Below are positions 42,232 to 51,081 of a stretch of 64,000 nt of DNA, piece by piece. Position numbers and translations under genes: made by a program. The DNA is from Rhodococcus triatomae (GTDB lineage Bacteria; Actinomycetota; Actinomycetes; Mycobacteriales; Mycobacteriaceae). Below the pieces are notes generated by a model. That model worked only from the letters and a program-made list of their open reading frames with translations, was not told the origin of the DNA and searched no databases. The stretch covers positions 2,542,001 through 2,606,000 of the forward strand of contig NZ_CP048814.1 in assembly GCF_014217785.1 (NCBI RefSeq). Reading direction: 5' to 3'. Numbering within the stretch: position 1 is the first letter of the stretch; each line of letters opens with the position of its first letter.

Positions 42232-43470
42232 TCAGAGCCGGACGTTCTCGAACACCGCGGCGATACCCTGACCGCCACCGATACACATCGTCTCGACACC
42301 GTAGCGAACCGACCGTCGCTCCATCTCGCGAACGAGACCGGCGAGGATTCGTCCGCCGGTGGCTCCGACGGGGTGCCCGAGCGAGATCCCGGACCCGTTG
42401 ACATTGAACCGGTCCCGTATGTCCTCGTCGGTGAGCTTCCATTCCCGCGCGCAGGCGAGGACCTGGGCGGCGAAGGCCTCGTTGACCTCGATGAGGCCGA
42501 TGTCGTCGAGCGAGAGATCGGTGCGGGCAAGGGCCTTCGCCACGGCCGGAACGGGGCCGATACCCATGCGGTGGGGCTCCACGCCGGCCACGCCCCAGCT
42601 GACCAGTCGTACGTACGGACGTAGTCCCAGTCGTGCGGCGTTCTCCGGTGTCGTCACGATCGCCGCGGCGGCGGCATCGTTCTGCCCGCAGGCGTTGCCC
42701 GCGGTGACCGTGGCGTCGGGATCGACGCGGGCGCGGATCGGCCGGAGCTCGGCGAGCTGTTCCACGGTGACGTCCCGGCGGGGGTGCTCGTCCGCGGTCA
42801 CGGTGACGGGGTCCTTGCCACGTCGCGTGACGGTCACGGGCACCGTCTCGTCGTCGAACAGTCCGGTGTCCCGGGCGCGTACCGCCCGCGTATGTGACTC
42901 GGCCGCGTACGCGTCCTGCTCGGCGCGTCCGATCGAGTACTCGCGCCGGAGGTTCTCGGCCGTCTCGATCATGCCGCCTTCCACGGGGAACCGCTCGCCT
43001 CCGGAGTTGACCCGCGGCTTGGCCAGCCGGTCGTGGAACTCCACGGACGGACGTCTGGTTCCCCAGCGCATGTCGGTGCTGTAGAACTCGGTCCGGCTCA
43101 TGGATTCGGCCCCGCCGGCGATCACCAGGTCGCTCATGCCCGTCTGTACCTGCATCGCGGCGTAGATCAGTGCCTGGACGCCCGATCCGCAGCGGCGGTC
43201 CAGCTGCAGCCCTGGCACCTCGACGTCCAGACCGGCATCCAGCGCGGCGATGCGCCCGATCGCCGCGGCTTCCCCGTTCGCGTACCCCTGGCCGAAGACC
43301 ACGTCGTCGATGTCACCGGAGGTGATTCCGGTCCGCTCGACCAGCCCCCGCAGCACGGTCGCCGCGAGTGTCGTCACGGGGACGTCCCGGAACACGCCGC
43401 CGAAACCGCCGACGGGAGTGCGCAGCGGTTCGCAGATCACTGCATCGTGCAGGGCGCGCACCGCGCTCAC
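42232..43470 (-). CDS. thiolase (acetyl-CoA C-acetyltransferase family)
   Basis: 412 residues from a GTG at 43470 overlapping the acyl-CoA dehydrogenase stop (GTGA). Nucleophile Cys in LDRRCGSGVQALIYAAMQVQ near residue 95, VNEAFAAQVLA near 330, GHPVGATGGRI near 365, and TMCIGGGQGIAAVFE at the end: a complete degradative thiolase. Strikingly close to the thiolase at 54597 in the segments around GQ-YAN-EA, AALDAGL and RWGTRR. Together with its operon partners it gives a full dehydrogenation-hydration-thiolysis set lacking only a hydroxyacyl-CoA dehydrogenase. Confidence 0.93.
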   Translation of the reverse strand: MSAVRALHDAVICEPLRTPVGGFGGVFRDVPVTTLAATVLRGLVERTGITSGDIDDVVFGQGYANGEAAAIGRIAALDAGLDVEVPGLQLDRRCGSGVQALIYAAMQVQTGMSDLVIAGGAESMSRTEFYSTDMRWGTRRPSVEFHDRLAKPRVNSGGERFPVEGGMIETAENLRREYSIGRAEQDAYAAESHTRAVRARDTGLFDDETVPVTVTRRGKDPVTVTADEHPRRDVTVEQLAELRPIRARVDPDATVTAGNACGQNDAAAAAIVTTPENAARLGLRPYVRLVSWGVAGVEPHRMGIGPVPAVAKALARTDLSLDDIGLIEVNEAFAAQVLACAREWKLTDEDIRDRFNVNGSGISLGHPVGATGGRILAGLVREMERRSVRYGVETMCIGGGQGIAAVFENVRL

Positions 43471-44630
43471 GACGTCTTCTTCGCAGCGCGCACGAGGCCG
43501 CCCCCGATGATCAGCCGCTGGATCTCGCTGGTGCCCTCGTACAGGCGGAGCAACCGGATGTCGCGATAGATCCGTTCGACCGCGACGCCGCGCATGTATC
43601 CGCTCCCACCGTGCACCTGGACCGCGAGATCGGCGACCTTGCCTGCCATCTCGGTGCAGTACAGTTTCGCGACCGACGGCCCGATACGACGATCCTCGCC
43701 GCTCACGTACTTGCGCGCCACATCGCGGACGAGTGCCCGTCCGGCGCTGACACCCACTTGCTGATCGGCCAGCATCGCCTGAACCAGTTGGAAGTCCCCG
43801 ATCGGGGTGCCCCCTTGACGGGTGACGGCCGCGAACGCGACCGACTCGTCGAGCGCACGCTGGGCAGAACCCACGGCGAGGGCGGCGATGTGCACCCGGC
43901 CGCGCGCGAGTGAGGTCATGGCAGCTCGGTATCCGGCATCCTCGGATCCGCCGACGAGTGCGGACTCCTCCACCACCACGTCGTCGAAGCTGACCTCGGA
44001 TGTCCAGGCACCCTCCTGGCCCATCTTCCTGTCCTTGGGCCCCACCGTGATCCCCGGAGTGTCGGCGGGTACGAGGAACACGGCGATGCCCGTGCCGTTC
44101 TCGTCCGCGGGACGGGTGCGTGCGAACACGACGAACAGGTGCGCGGCGGGAGCGTTGGTGATGAACCGCTTGGTGCCGTTGACGACCCATGCGCCGTCGC
44201 GCAGCACGGCCTTGGTGGTCAAGCCGGCCGGATTGGACCCGGCCTCCGCCTCGGTGAGCGCGAACGAGGCCACGACCTCGCCGGAAGCGATCCGCTCGAG
44301 CCACGTCGACTTCTGTTCGTCCGTACCGAAATTCACGAGTACCTGGCCTGCGATGCCGTTGTTGGTACCGAACATGGACCGCAACGCGAGCGAGGTGTAG
44401 CCGAACTCGAAGGCGAGCTCGACGTCCTGGGCGAGGTCGAGACCCAGGCCGCCCCACTCCTGAGGAATGGCGTACCCGAACAGGCCCATCTCGGCGGCAT
44501 TCCGGCGGATGTCGTCGGGAATGGTGTCGGTGTCCGCGATCTCCGATTCCCGGGGAATTACTTCCTTCTGGATGAATGCGCGGGTCTGCGCGAGAATATC
44601 CTTGAAGTCGTCGTCGCTCACTACTGGCAT
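43467..44630 (-). CDS. acyl-CoA dehydrogenase (short/medium-chain type)
   Basis: 387 residues. Motifs: ASFALTEAEAGSNPAGL near residue 125, WVVNGTKRFITNAP, QVHGGSGYMRGVAVERIYRD and LRLYEGTSEIQRLIIGGGL. The YEGTSE loop holds the classic catalytic Glu of short/medium-chain dehydrogenases. The N-terminus (DILAQTRAFIQKEVIPRE) is the standard helical domain. First gene of the minus-strand operon with the thiolase and hydratase, divergent from the orphan ligase domain at 44869. Several palindromes lie in the 238 bases between. Confidence 0.93.
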   Translation of the reverse strand: MPVVSDDDFKDILAQTRAFIQKEVIPRESEIADTDTIPDDIRRNAAEMGLFGYAIPQEWGGLGLDLAQDVELAFEFGYTSLALRSMFGTNNGIAGQVLVNFGTDEQKSTWLERIASGEVVASFALTEAEAGSNPAGLTTKAVLRDGAWVVNGTKRFITNAPAAHLFVVFARTRPADENGTGIAVFLVPADTPGITVGPKDRKMGQEGAWTSEVSFDDVVVEESALVGGSEDAGYRAAMTSLARGRVHIAALAVGSAQRALDESVAFAAVTRQGGTPIGDFQLVQAMLADQQVGVSAGRALVRDVARKYVSGEDRRIGPSVAKLYCTEMAGKVADLAVQVHGGSGYMRGVAVERIYRDIRLLRLYEGTSEIQRLIIGGGLVRAAKKTS

Positions 44631-44642
44631 GACAGCGAGTAT

Positions 44643-44658
44643 TCGATCGCCCGATCGA
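44643..44658. promoter_or_regulatory. TCGATCG-CC-CGATCGA palindrome with flanking TGACAGC/GCTGTCA
   Basis: A perfect 7-bp-arm inverted repeat sits 13 bases upstream of the acyl-CoA dehydrogenase start. It is framed by TGACAGC (44630-44636, overlapping the start codon) and GCTGTCA (44660-44666). Further along, TATAGGCGCAGCC (44717-44729) repeats a motif found at 30111 and 40116. The remaining intergenic sequence to 44868 showed nothing else. Confidence 0.5.
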
Positions 44659-44868
44659 TGCTGTCAAGTGCCGACGCGGACGTCGATGCCGGCATGAAGC
44701 ACCGCTGAACTCGGCTTATAGGCGCAGCCTGACGATGCGTAAGCGTGCCGGTCTTTGTGTGTGCGTGCGCCGTGCCGTCTACTCGAATCGGGGAATTCCC
44801 GTGCCGCGTCCGGCGGCAGGCGAAGGTGTGGGCAACGCGAATCGTCCGGTGCGAGAAATGGTGGTCCG

Positions 44869-45165
44869 ATGCTCTTCTACAAGGGTTATCGAGTGGACCC
44901 CGGCGAACTGGAGGAATTGGTGTCGCGGTTTCGTGGCGTGCGTGCCGCGGTGGTGGTGGGTCGACCCGACCCGTCCGTCGGTGAGTTGCCCGTGGCGCTC
45001 GTCGTGCCCCACTCGCCGGGCGCGGTCGACATCGACGGGCTGCTCGCCCGGGTGGCGGGCGCCGTCCCCCGCTACAAACGCATCCACGATGTCGTGTTCG
45101 TGGACGAGTTGCCGGCAACGCCCGAGGGCCGCGCTCGGGCCGCCCGCCGGACGCAGGGCCGATGA
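44869..45165 (+). CDS. stand-alone AMP-ligase C-terminal domain, catalytic Lys lost
   Basis: 98 residues, starting MLFYKGYRVDPGELEELV. The whole chain corresponds to the C-terminal subdomain of acyl-CoA ligases: compare LIYKGYNVYPRELEEIL in the ligase at 33735, then AAVVVGRPDPSVGELPVALVV and RYKRIHDVVFVDELP. The end reads ATPEGRARAARR where active ligases have AAGKIVKARLR, so the catalytic Lys is replaced by Arg. There is no N-terminal domain upstream. It lies 21 bases before an acyl-CoA dehydrogenase, in the same direction. It may be a decayed ligase fragment or a kept regulatory or adaptor domain; the clean frame favours the latter slightly. Confidence 0.75.
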   Translation: MLFYKGYRVDPGELEELVSRFRGVRAAVVVGRPDPSVGELPVALVVPHSPGAVDIDGLLARVAGAVPRYKRIHDVVFVDELPATPEGRARAARRTQGR

Positions 45166-45186
45166 GAGCAGGAACGAGAGGACATC

Positions 45187-46377
45187 ATGGCACGCTTGGC
45201 ACAGACTGCCGGCCTGACCGAGAATCAGCGCGACATTATCGGCGCAGTAAGGGATTTCGCGGACAAGAAGATCATCCCCCGGGCGCAGGAACTCGAACAC
45301 GGCGACGTGTATCCCCAGGAGATCGTCGACGGAATGAAGGACATGGGTCTGTTCGGGCTCACGATCGACCCGGAGTACGGCGGCATCGGCGAGTCGCTGC
45401 TCACGTATGCGCTGTGTGTCGAGGAGATCGCTCGTGGGTGGATGAGCGTTTCGGGGGTGATCAACACCCATTTCATCGTCGCGCACATGATCGCACGGCA
45501 CGGTACGGAAGAGCAGAAGCAGCAGTACCTGCCGCGGATGGCGACCGGCGAACTTCGTGGGGCGTTCTCCATGTCCGAGCCGGAGCTCGGTTCGGACGTC
45601 GCAGCGATCAGGACCCGGGCGAAGCGCACCGGAACCGGCGACTACCGGATCGACGGACAGAAGATGTGGCTCACCAACGGGGCCTCGTCCACCCTGGTCG
45701 CCGTGCTGGTCCGTACCGAGGAGGGGGCGGACAGGGCGCACGACAATCTCACTGCGTTTCTGATCGAGAAGCCCGCCGGGTTCGGTGAAGCCCTTCCCGG
45801 ACTGACGATCCCGGGGAAGATCGACAAGATGGGGTACAAGGGCATCGACACGACCGAGTTGTTCTTCGACGGCTACGTCGCGCCCGCCGACACCGTCCTC
45901 GGCGGCGCTCCCGGGCGAGGGTTCCGGCAGATGATGGACGGGGTCGAGGTCGGTCGGGTCAATGTGGCTGCCCGCGCCTGCGGCATCGCGCAACGGGCGT
46001 TCGAGCTCGCCGTGCGCTATGCGAAGACGCGGGAGACGTTCGGCGAACCCATCGCCGAACACCAGGCGATCGCCTTCCGTCTCGCCGAGATGGCGACGAA
46101 AGTCGAAGCAGCACATCTGATGATGGTGAATGCCGCCAGGCTCAAGGACTCCGGGGAGCGCAACGACGTCGCCGCCGGGATGGCCAAGTATCTGGCCAGT
46201 GAATACTGCTCCGAAGTCACCGAGGACAGCTTCCGGATCCACGGGGGCTACGGATACTCGAAGGAATACGAGATCGAACGCCTGATGCGTGAGGCACCGT
46301 TCCTGTTGATCGGTGAGGGCACCAGCGACATCCAGAAGCAGATCATCAGCCGTGGTCTGCTGCGTACCTACAGCTGA
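45187..46377 (+). CDS. acyl-CoA dehydrogenase
   Basis: 396 residues. Motifs: [17 protein letters not shown] near residue 125, [37 protein letters not shown] and [19 protein letters not shown]. The GEGTSD loop keeps the catalytic Glu. Closely related to the dehydrogenase at 52153, with the shared GWMS helix and GEGT loop. Note Ser for Thr in FSMSEP. It sits between the orphan ligase domain and an SDR, and the same operon ends with a LysR gene. Confidence 0.93.
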   Translation: MARLAQTAGLTENQRDIIGAVRDFADKKIIPRAQELEHGDVYPQEIVDGMKDMGLFGLTIDPEYGGIGESLLTYALCVEEIARGWMSVSGVINTHFIVAHMIARHGTEEQKQQYLPRMATGELRGAFSMSEPELGSDVAAIRTRAKRTGTGDYRIDGQKMWLTNGASSTLVAVLVRTEEGADRAHDNLTAFLIEKPAGFGEALPGLTIPGKIDKMGYKGIDTTELFFDGYVAPADTVLGGAPGRGFRQMMDGVEVGRVNVAARACGIAQRAFELAVRYAKTRETFGEPIAEHQAIAFRLAEMATKVEAAHLMMVNAARLKDSGERNDVAAGMAKYLASEYCSEVTEDSFRIHGGYGYSKEYEIERLMREAPFLLIGEGTSDIQKQIISRGLLRTYS

Positions 46378-46390
46378 AGGGAAAGACGAC

Positions 46391-47134
46391 ATGACACTTC
46401 TCGAAGGACGCACCGCCGTGGTCACCGGTGGAGCCCAGGGGATCGGGCTCGCGATGGCGACGACGTTCGCCGAGAACGGCGCGAAGATCGTGCTCGGCGA
46501 TCTCGACCCCGGGCGCACACAGGCCGCTGCCGAGGAACTGAAGGCCGCCGGACACGAGGCCCTCGCGGTCGAATGCGACGTCACCAGCGAGGAGCAGGTG
46601 AACCGCCTCGGCGACGCGGCGCTGGAGACCTTCGGCCGGATCGACGTCTGGGTGAACAATGCGGGCATCACTCGTGATGCGACACTGCGGAAGATGACGC
46701 TCGACCAGTTCCGGGCGGTCGTGGACGTGCACCTGCAGGGCAGCTGGCTCGGTACCCGCCGGGCGTCGCTCGCGATGCGTGAGGCCGGTTCCGGCGCGAT
46801 CGTCAACATCTCGTCGATCTCCGGGAAGGTGGGACTCGTCGGGCAGACCAACTACAGCGCGGCCAAGGCCGGCATCGTCGGTCTCACCAAGGCCGCGGCG
46901 AAGGAACTGGCACACCTGGGGGTGCGGGTCAACGCGATCCAACCCGGCCTGGTCTACACGGACATGGTGCGTGCGTTGCGCGAGGACATCATCGCCGCCA
47001 AACTCGCGGAGATCCCGATGGGCCGTGGTGCGGAACCGGAGGAAGTCGCGAACGTCGCGCTCTTCCTCGCCTCCGATCTGTCGAGCTATATGACCGGCAA
47101 CGTCCTCGAGGTCACCGGCGGCCGACACATCTGA
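46391..47134 (+). CDS. SDR, FabG-like 3-oxoacyl reductase/hydroxyacyl dehydrogenase
   Basis: 247 residues from ATG 46391. Complete SDR motifs: [23 protein letters not shown], catalytic YSAAK, and the C-terminal [14 protein letters not shown]. The ITRD-x-x-x-x-KM segment is characteristic of FabG and PhaB-like acyl thioester reductases. It follows the acyl-CoA dehydrogenase by 13 bases and precedes a LysR gene by 43. Likely supplies the hydroxyacyl-CoA dehydrogenase activity missing from the neighbouring beta-oxidation operons. Confidence 0.9.
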   Translation: MTLLEGRTAVVTGGAQGIGLAMATTFAENGAKIVLGDLDPGRTQAAAEELKAAGHEALAVECDVTSEEQVNRLGDAALETFGRIDVWVNNAGITRDATLRKMTLDQFRAVVDVHLQGSWLGTRRASLAMREAGSGAIVNISSISGKVGLVGQTNYSAAKAGIVGLTKAAAKELAHLGVRVNAIQPGLVYTDMVRALREDIIAAKLAEIPMGRGAEPEEVANVALFLASDLSSYMTGNVLEVTGGRHI

Positions 47135-47177
47135 CGGCACTTCGGTCTCCGGCCGCCCCGACCGATAGCCTGACGTC

Positions 47178-48041
47178 GTGGAGCTACGTCATGTCGAGTA
47201 CTTCCTCGCGGCCGTCGACCACGACGGTCTCGGGTCGGCGGCGGCTGCACTCGGTGTGAGCAAGCCGTCGCTGTCCAGCGGGCTCCGCAGCCTCGAGAAG
47301 GATCTCGGTGCCGACCTGTTCCACCGGGTGGGCCGGGGGATGGTGCTCAGCGCTGCGGGAAAGGCCTTCGTCGGACCTGCCCGGCAGATCGTGCGTGACA
47401 CCGTGGCCGCGGAGAGTGCCTACGTGGCACCGGACGGACTGCCGCGTGGGCGTCTGGACATCTGCGCGTCCGCGTATGTGGCGGAAGGGCCGGTGGCCGG
47501 GGTGATCGGGAGGTTCCGAAAACGCTACCCGTCGGTCTCGGTGCGACTGGCGGGAGTTCGTCCCGCCGATCCGGTCGGTGCGTTGATCCGCGACGGTCAC
47601 TGCGAGATCGTGTTCAGCCATCTCCCCGTCGCCGCTCCGGGCCTGACCGTCCGGAGTGTCGGGCAGCACGAGTACTGGGTCGCCTTCCCTCCCGGCACCG
47701 ACGTCCCGGACGACGACCCCTTTCCCCTCGGCTTGCTCCCGGACATCAGGGTCGTCGGAGTTCCCAAGGAGGCGTCGTCGCGGTCGGTCGTCGAACGGGC
47801 GCTGCAGGCGGCCGGGAGCCACACGGTGATGTCGACGGTGCTCGAACAGCGCGAAGCCGTCGGCTCTTTCGTCGTGGAGGGGGTCGGTATGTCCTTCATC
47901 GAACGTTCGCTCGCCCGTCGCGCCGGGGCGGCCGGGGCGGTGGTCCGGCGCCCCGATCCACCGATCACGCTCGGCTACGGCGTCGTCTACGACCCGCGCA
48001 GACTCTCACCTGCCGCGGCCGCGTTCCTCGACATGCTCTGA
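47178..48041 (+). CDS. LysR-family regulator, type A paralogue
   Basis: 287 residues from a GTG at 47178. First residues ELRHVEYFLAAVDHDGLGSAAAALGVSKPSLSSGLRSLEKDLG and FHRVGRGMVLSAAGKAFVGPA almost repeat the LysR at 35439. Here it is the last gene after the acyl-CoA dehydrogenase and SDR, and converges with a type B LysR. The two stops are four bases apart and form a hairpin. This placement, at the tail of a catabolic operon and beside a type B partner, mirrors the other LysR locus. Confidence 0.92.
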   Translation: MELRHVEYFLAAVDHDGLGSAAAALGVSKPSLSSGLRSLEKDLGADLFHRVGRGMVLSAAGKAFVGPARQIVRDTVAAESAYVAPDGLPRGRLDICASAYVAEGPVAGVIGRFRKRYPSVSVRLAGVRPADPVGALIRDGHCEIVFSHLPVAAPGLTVRSVGQHEYWVAFPPGTDVPDDDPFPLGLLPDIRVVGVPKEASSRSVVERALQAAGSHTVMSTVLEQREAVGSFVVEGVGMSFIERSLARRAGAAGAVVRRPDPPITLGYGVVYDPRRLSPAAAAFLDML

Positions 48042-48051
48042 TGTGTCAGAG
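48036..48051. terminator. hairpin formed by two convergent LysR stops
   Basis: CTCTGA (48036-48041), loop TGTG, TCAGAG (48046-48051). Each arm contains the TGA stop of one of the convergent LysR genes. No T-tract is present, so it may act as a weak bidirectional pause or terminator. Confidence 0.4.
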
Positions 48052-48873
48052 GAGTGCGAGCAAGCCCGCGAGTGCCGGGGGCTTCCGGCCCGACCGACTG
48101 AGCACCCCGACGTCGCGGACCATCGGTGGGTCGAGACGGCGGGCCTCGACGTCCCGGAGTTCCCGCGCCGCGACGGCAGCAGGAACCAGCGTCGCGCCGG
48201 CGCCCTGCGACACCAGCTCCCACACCGCCTGCCGATGTGCACATTCGACGGCGACGTTCTCGAGCGGTGGCTGCACCGTCTCCCCGATCTCGACGATCAT
48301 CGGAATGTCGGCGAGTGCGGACACCGGCACCGGGTCCGGTAGCTCCTCTGCGAGATCGCGGTGCAGTGCGAGGACGAGTTCCTGGTCGGGGAGCCGCGCG
48401 ACATCGAGTCCGTGAGTGAACTCGCCTGTCTCGCTGAGACCGGCATCCGCTTCGCCCGTCCGCAGAGCTCGCAGCACCGTGTCCGGTGTGTCGGCGGACA
48501 GGCTACGGAGCCGGACCTCCGGGAACCTGCGGTGGAATCGCCCGGCGAGCGCAGGAAGGGGGTCGGCAGCGAGCGAGTTGAGGACGGACAGCGTCAGGAC
48601 CCCACCGGTCAGGTCCACCACGTCCCGAACTGCCGCGCGGCCACGGTCCACGTCGGCGAGGACGCGCCTCGCGGCCGCGGTGAACGCGAGACCTGCCTCG
48701 GTCGGCTGGAGTTCGCGGCCGCCGCGCGTGAACAGTTCGACACCGAGGTCCCGTTCGAGAGCCCGAATGGCCTGGGACAGCGAAGGCTGCGCGATGAACA
48801 GGGCCTTCGATGCTCGGGTGACGCCACCGTGGTCGACCACCGCGACCAGGTATTCGGCGTCCCGGATATCCAT
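48046..48873 (-). CDS. LysR-family regulator, type B paralogue
   Basis: 275 residues. DIRDAEYLVAVVDHGGVTRASKALFIAQPSLSQAIRALERDLGVELFTRGGRELQPTEAG is the DNA-binding domain and matches the type B LysR at 36308. The effector domain is shorter than usual by roughly 20 residues but complete. It is the last gene of the lyase-hydratase-CoA transferase operon, nine bases after the CoA transferase stop. In Pseudomonas the itaconate genes are also accompanied by a LysR regulator. Confidence 0.92.
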   Translation of the reverse strand: MDIRDAEYLVAVVDHGGVTRASKALFIAQPSLSQAIRALERDLGVELFTRGGRELQPTEAGLAFTAAARRVLADVDRGRAAVRDVVDLTGGVLTLSVLNSLAADPLPALAGRFHRRFPEVRLRSLSADTPDTVLRALRTGEADAGLSETGEFTHGLDVARLPDQELVLALHRDLAEELPDPVPVSALADIPMIVEIGETVQPPLENVAVECAHRQAVWELVSQGAGATLVPAAVAARELRDVEARRLDPPMVRDVGVLSRSGRKPPALAGLLALL

Positions 48874-48882
48874 GTGCCCAGG

Positions 48883-50037
48883 CTAGCCGAGTTCGCCCAG
48901 CACGGATTCGGTGTCGTCCCCCACTGCCGGTGCCGGTCCGGTGAACAGGTGTTCGCCGTCGAAGGAGGCGGGCATCGCCGCTGCCAGATAGCTACCGATC
49001 CGCGGCTGTTCGAGCCGGCCGAACAGGGGTCGTCCGGCGAGTGTCGCCGCGGTGTCGGCGAACGAGCGATAGCGTTGGTGCAGTACGGACGAGCCGCGTA
49101 GCGACGCGGCCACCTGTTCGGTGGTGTGCTCGCGGAACCACGCCGCGAACACCGCGGTGAGCACCTCCCGGTGCCGGTACCGGTCCGCCTCGGTCGAGAA
49201 GTCGACGCCGAGTGCCTTCTCCAGTGCCGCGACGGCTTCACCTGTCCCCGTCACCGCCACGAGATCGCGGAAATGACGCGGCGTGAGCGCGACGATCATG
49301 AACCGGTCTCCGTCGCCGGTGACGAAATCGGTGCCGTACGTGCCGTACACGTCGTTGCCGGTGGCTTCCCTGGTAACGCCGTTGACCTGTACCTCGGTGA
49401 GATACCCGAGCGTGCCCGCGGTCGCGAGGGCGACATCCTCGAGCGGGAGGGTCACCCGGGCTCCCTGCCCGGTGCGCTCGCGGCGACGTACCGCGGACGT
49501 CACCGCCAGCGCCGCGTAGATCCCACACGTGACATCCCACGCGGGCAGAGCATGATTGACGACGCCGGAGTGATCGGTGGGCCCGGTGATCCGGGGGAAT
49601 CCGAGTCCGGCGTTCACCGTGTAGTCCACGGCGGGCGTCCCGTCGCTTCCGCCGAGGATCTCGACGGTGATGACGTCGGGGCGCAGGGCCGACAGCGTCT
49701 CGTGGCTCGACCACGATCGACCGGCGGCATTGGTGACGAGGATGCCGCCTCCGTCACCGGACTCGGTGACGAGACGTTGCACCGATCGCTGACCCTCCTC
49801 GCTGCGGAGGTCGACCTCCACCGAACGCTTCCCGCGATTCAGGCCGGTCCAGTAGATGCTCTCCCCGGCGTCGGTCACCGGCCAGCGCCGGTAGTCGGCG
49901 GCTCCTCCCGGCGGATCGACACGGATGACCTCGGCACCCAACTGGGAGAGGGTGAGGCCGCACAGTGGGGACGCGACGAAGCTGGAGACCTCGACGACGC
50001 GTAGGCCGGTGAGAGGGCGGCTGTCGAATGTGCTCAC
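48883..50037 (-). CDS. family III CoA transferase, possibly itaconate/mesaconate-specific
   Basis: 384 residues. N-terminal GLRVVEVSSFVASPLCGLTLSQLGAEVIRVDPPGG with YWTGLNRGKRSVEVDL is the CaiB/BaiF fold. The catalytic Asp is expected in VDYTVNAGLGFPRITG near residue 160. This clade (SSFVASPLCGLTLSQLGAEV-R-DPPGG) is the one often seen next to MaoC and CitE genes. In Pseudomonas aeruginosa a CaiB-type enzyme transfers CoA from succinyl-CoA to itaconate. Gene order lyase-hydratase-transferase supports the same role, but mesaconate or another C5 diacid would fit equally. Confidence 0.85.
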   Translation of the reverse strand: MSTFDSRPLTGLRVVEVSSFVASPLCGLTLSQLGAEVIRVDPPGGAADYRRWPVTDAGESIYWTGLNRGKRSVEVDLRSEEGQRSVQRLVTESGDGGGILVTNAAGRSWSSHETLSALRPDVITVEILGGSDGTPAVDYTVNAGLGFPRITGPTDHSGVVNHALPAWDVTCGIYAALAVTSAVRRRERTGQGARVTLPLEDVALATAGTLGYLTEVQVNGVTREATGNDVYGTYGTDFVTGDGDRFMIVALTPRHFRDLVAVTGTGEAVAALEKALGVDFSTEADRYRHREVLTAVFAAWFREHTTEQVAASLRGSSVLHQRYRSFADTAATLAGRPLFGRLEQPRIGSYLAAAMPASFDGEHLFTGPAPAVGDDTESVLGELG

Positions 50038-50055
50038 GGGTTTCCTCTGCTCGGT

Positions 50056-51081
50056 TCAGGCCATCAGGGCGGTGAATCGCCAGTCCAGGACGGGGCGTGG
50101 TTCCTCGGTGTCGTGTGCGTACACCAGCGATCGCAGCTCCAGGATCCCGGAGTCCGAATCGGGCAGTGTCCGAGCGGATTCGATGTGCAGCTCGCTGGTG
50201 AGTGTGTCGCCCTCGTGCACCGGCCCGGTGTGATCGCACGAATGCCAGCCGAGCACGGTCACGAGGTTCGGCAACGCTCGCGTCGCCTGGCTCAGCGCGA
50301 GGCCGATGGTGTGCCCGCCGTAGACGAGCCGTCCGGCCTGCCCGACCCGGGCATCATGGTGTGTCGCCGCGATGTTGAGCGTCAGCCGCGCCAGTTCCGG
50401 TGCGCCGGAGACGACGTCGCCGCTACTGCTCGACACCTGTCCGGCGAGATCTTCCGTGAAGTGCGGTCCGGGTATGCGTTCGCGATACGCGCTCAGGTCC
50501 CATCCCTCGGGGACGACGAGGGACTCCTCGCCGATCGGCTTCCGGCCGAGCGGCGACGGCGTTCCGATGCGCGAGAGGTCGTCGGCGTGCACGGTGCGGG
50601 ACGGGTCGGCCTCCGGGCTCAGCGGCAGCATGGCACACCGGTGGAAATCGAGCACCGTCCTTCCGTCCTGATCGGTGGTGCGTATCCGCAGTGCCGCGAG
50701 CCCGGTGGGCGCCCGACCGGGCTTGGTGGAATTCTCCCGCAGCCCCACGACCGCGGTCCGCGTGTACAGGGTGTCGCCCAGATGCGGATACCGGTGGAAC
50801 CGCAGGCCGCGGTAGAAGAGATTCGCCTTGACGTGATGAGTGGCGAGCGTCGACTGTCCGATCGCGAGGTCGCACACGAGTCCGGCGTGCGCGACAGGCG
50901 CGGCGTTTCCGGTCACCGCGGCCGACAGGTGTGCGTCGAGGGGCAGTCGCAACCGGTCCCCGAGAATGGCCTGATGCGTCGCGGCGAGGCCGCTGGTGAG
51001 GGTCACCGCGGGTGCGGCATCGAACGTCTGCCCGACGGAGAGCTCGTCGAAGTACGGTCCGCCCACGGGAACCGGTGTCAT
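50056..51081 (-). CDS. double-hotdog MaoC hydratase (mesaconyl/itaconyl-CoA hydratase-like)
   Basis: 341 residues with two MaoC-like halves. The first half opens PYFDELSVGQTFDAAPAVTLTSGLAATHQAI; the second holds RLTLNIAATHHDARVGQAGRLVYGGHTIGLALSQATRALPN, with the hydratase His in LNIAATHHD and YGGHTIG. Length and two-domain form match the mesaconyl-CoA hydratase (beta-methylmalyl-CoA dehydratase) family rather than single-domain enoyl-CoA hydratases. Its ATG overlaps the lyase stop (ATGA), and the CoA transferase follows after 18 bases. It would hydrate an unsaturated C5 dicarboxyl-CoA for the lyase. Confidence 0.85.
   Translation of the reverse strand: MTPVPVGGPYFDELSVGQTFDAAPAVTLTSGLAATHQAILGDRLRLPLDAHLSAAVTGNAAPVAHAGLVCDLAIGQSTLATHHVKANLFYRGLRFHRYPHLGDTLYTRTAVVGLRENSTKPGRAPTGLAALRIRTTDQDGRTVLDFHRCAMLPLSPEADPSRTVHADDLSRIGTPSPLGRKPIGEESLVVPEGWDLSAYRERIPGPHFTEDLAGQVSSSSGDVVSGAPELARLTLNIAATHHDARVGQAGRLVYGGHTIGLALSQATRALPNLVTVLGWHSCDHTGPVHEGDTLTSELHIESARTLPDSDSGILELRSLVYAHDTEEPRPVLDWRFTALMA

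Noticed and set aside
42232-44667. 811-codon protein fusing thiolase to an upstream domain
   Set aside because: The upstream 400 codons are an out-of-frame reading of the acyl-CoA dehydrogenase; the true thiolase begins at GTG 43470.
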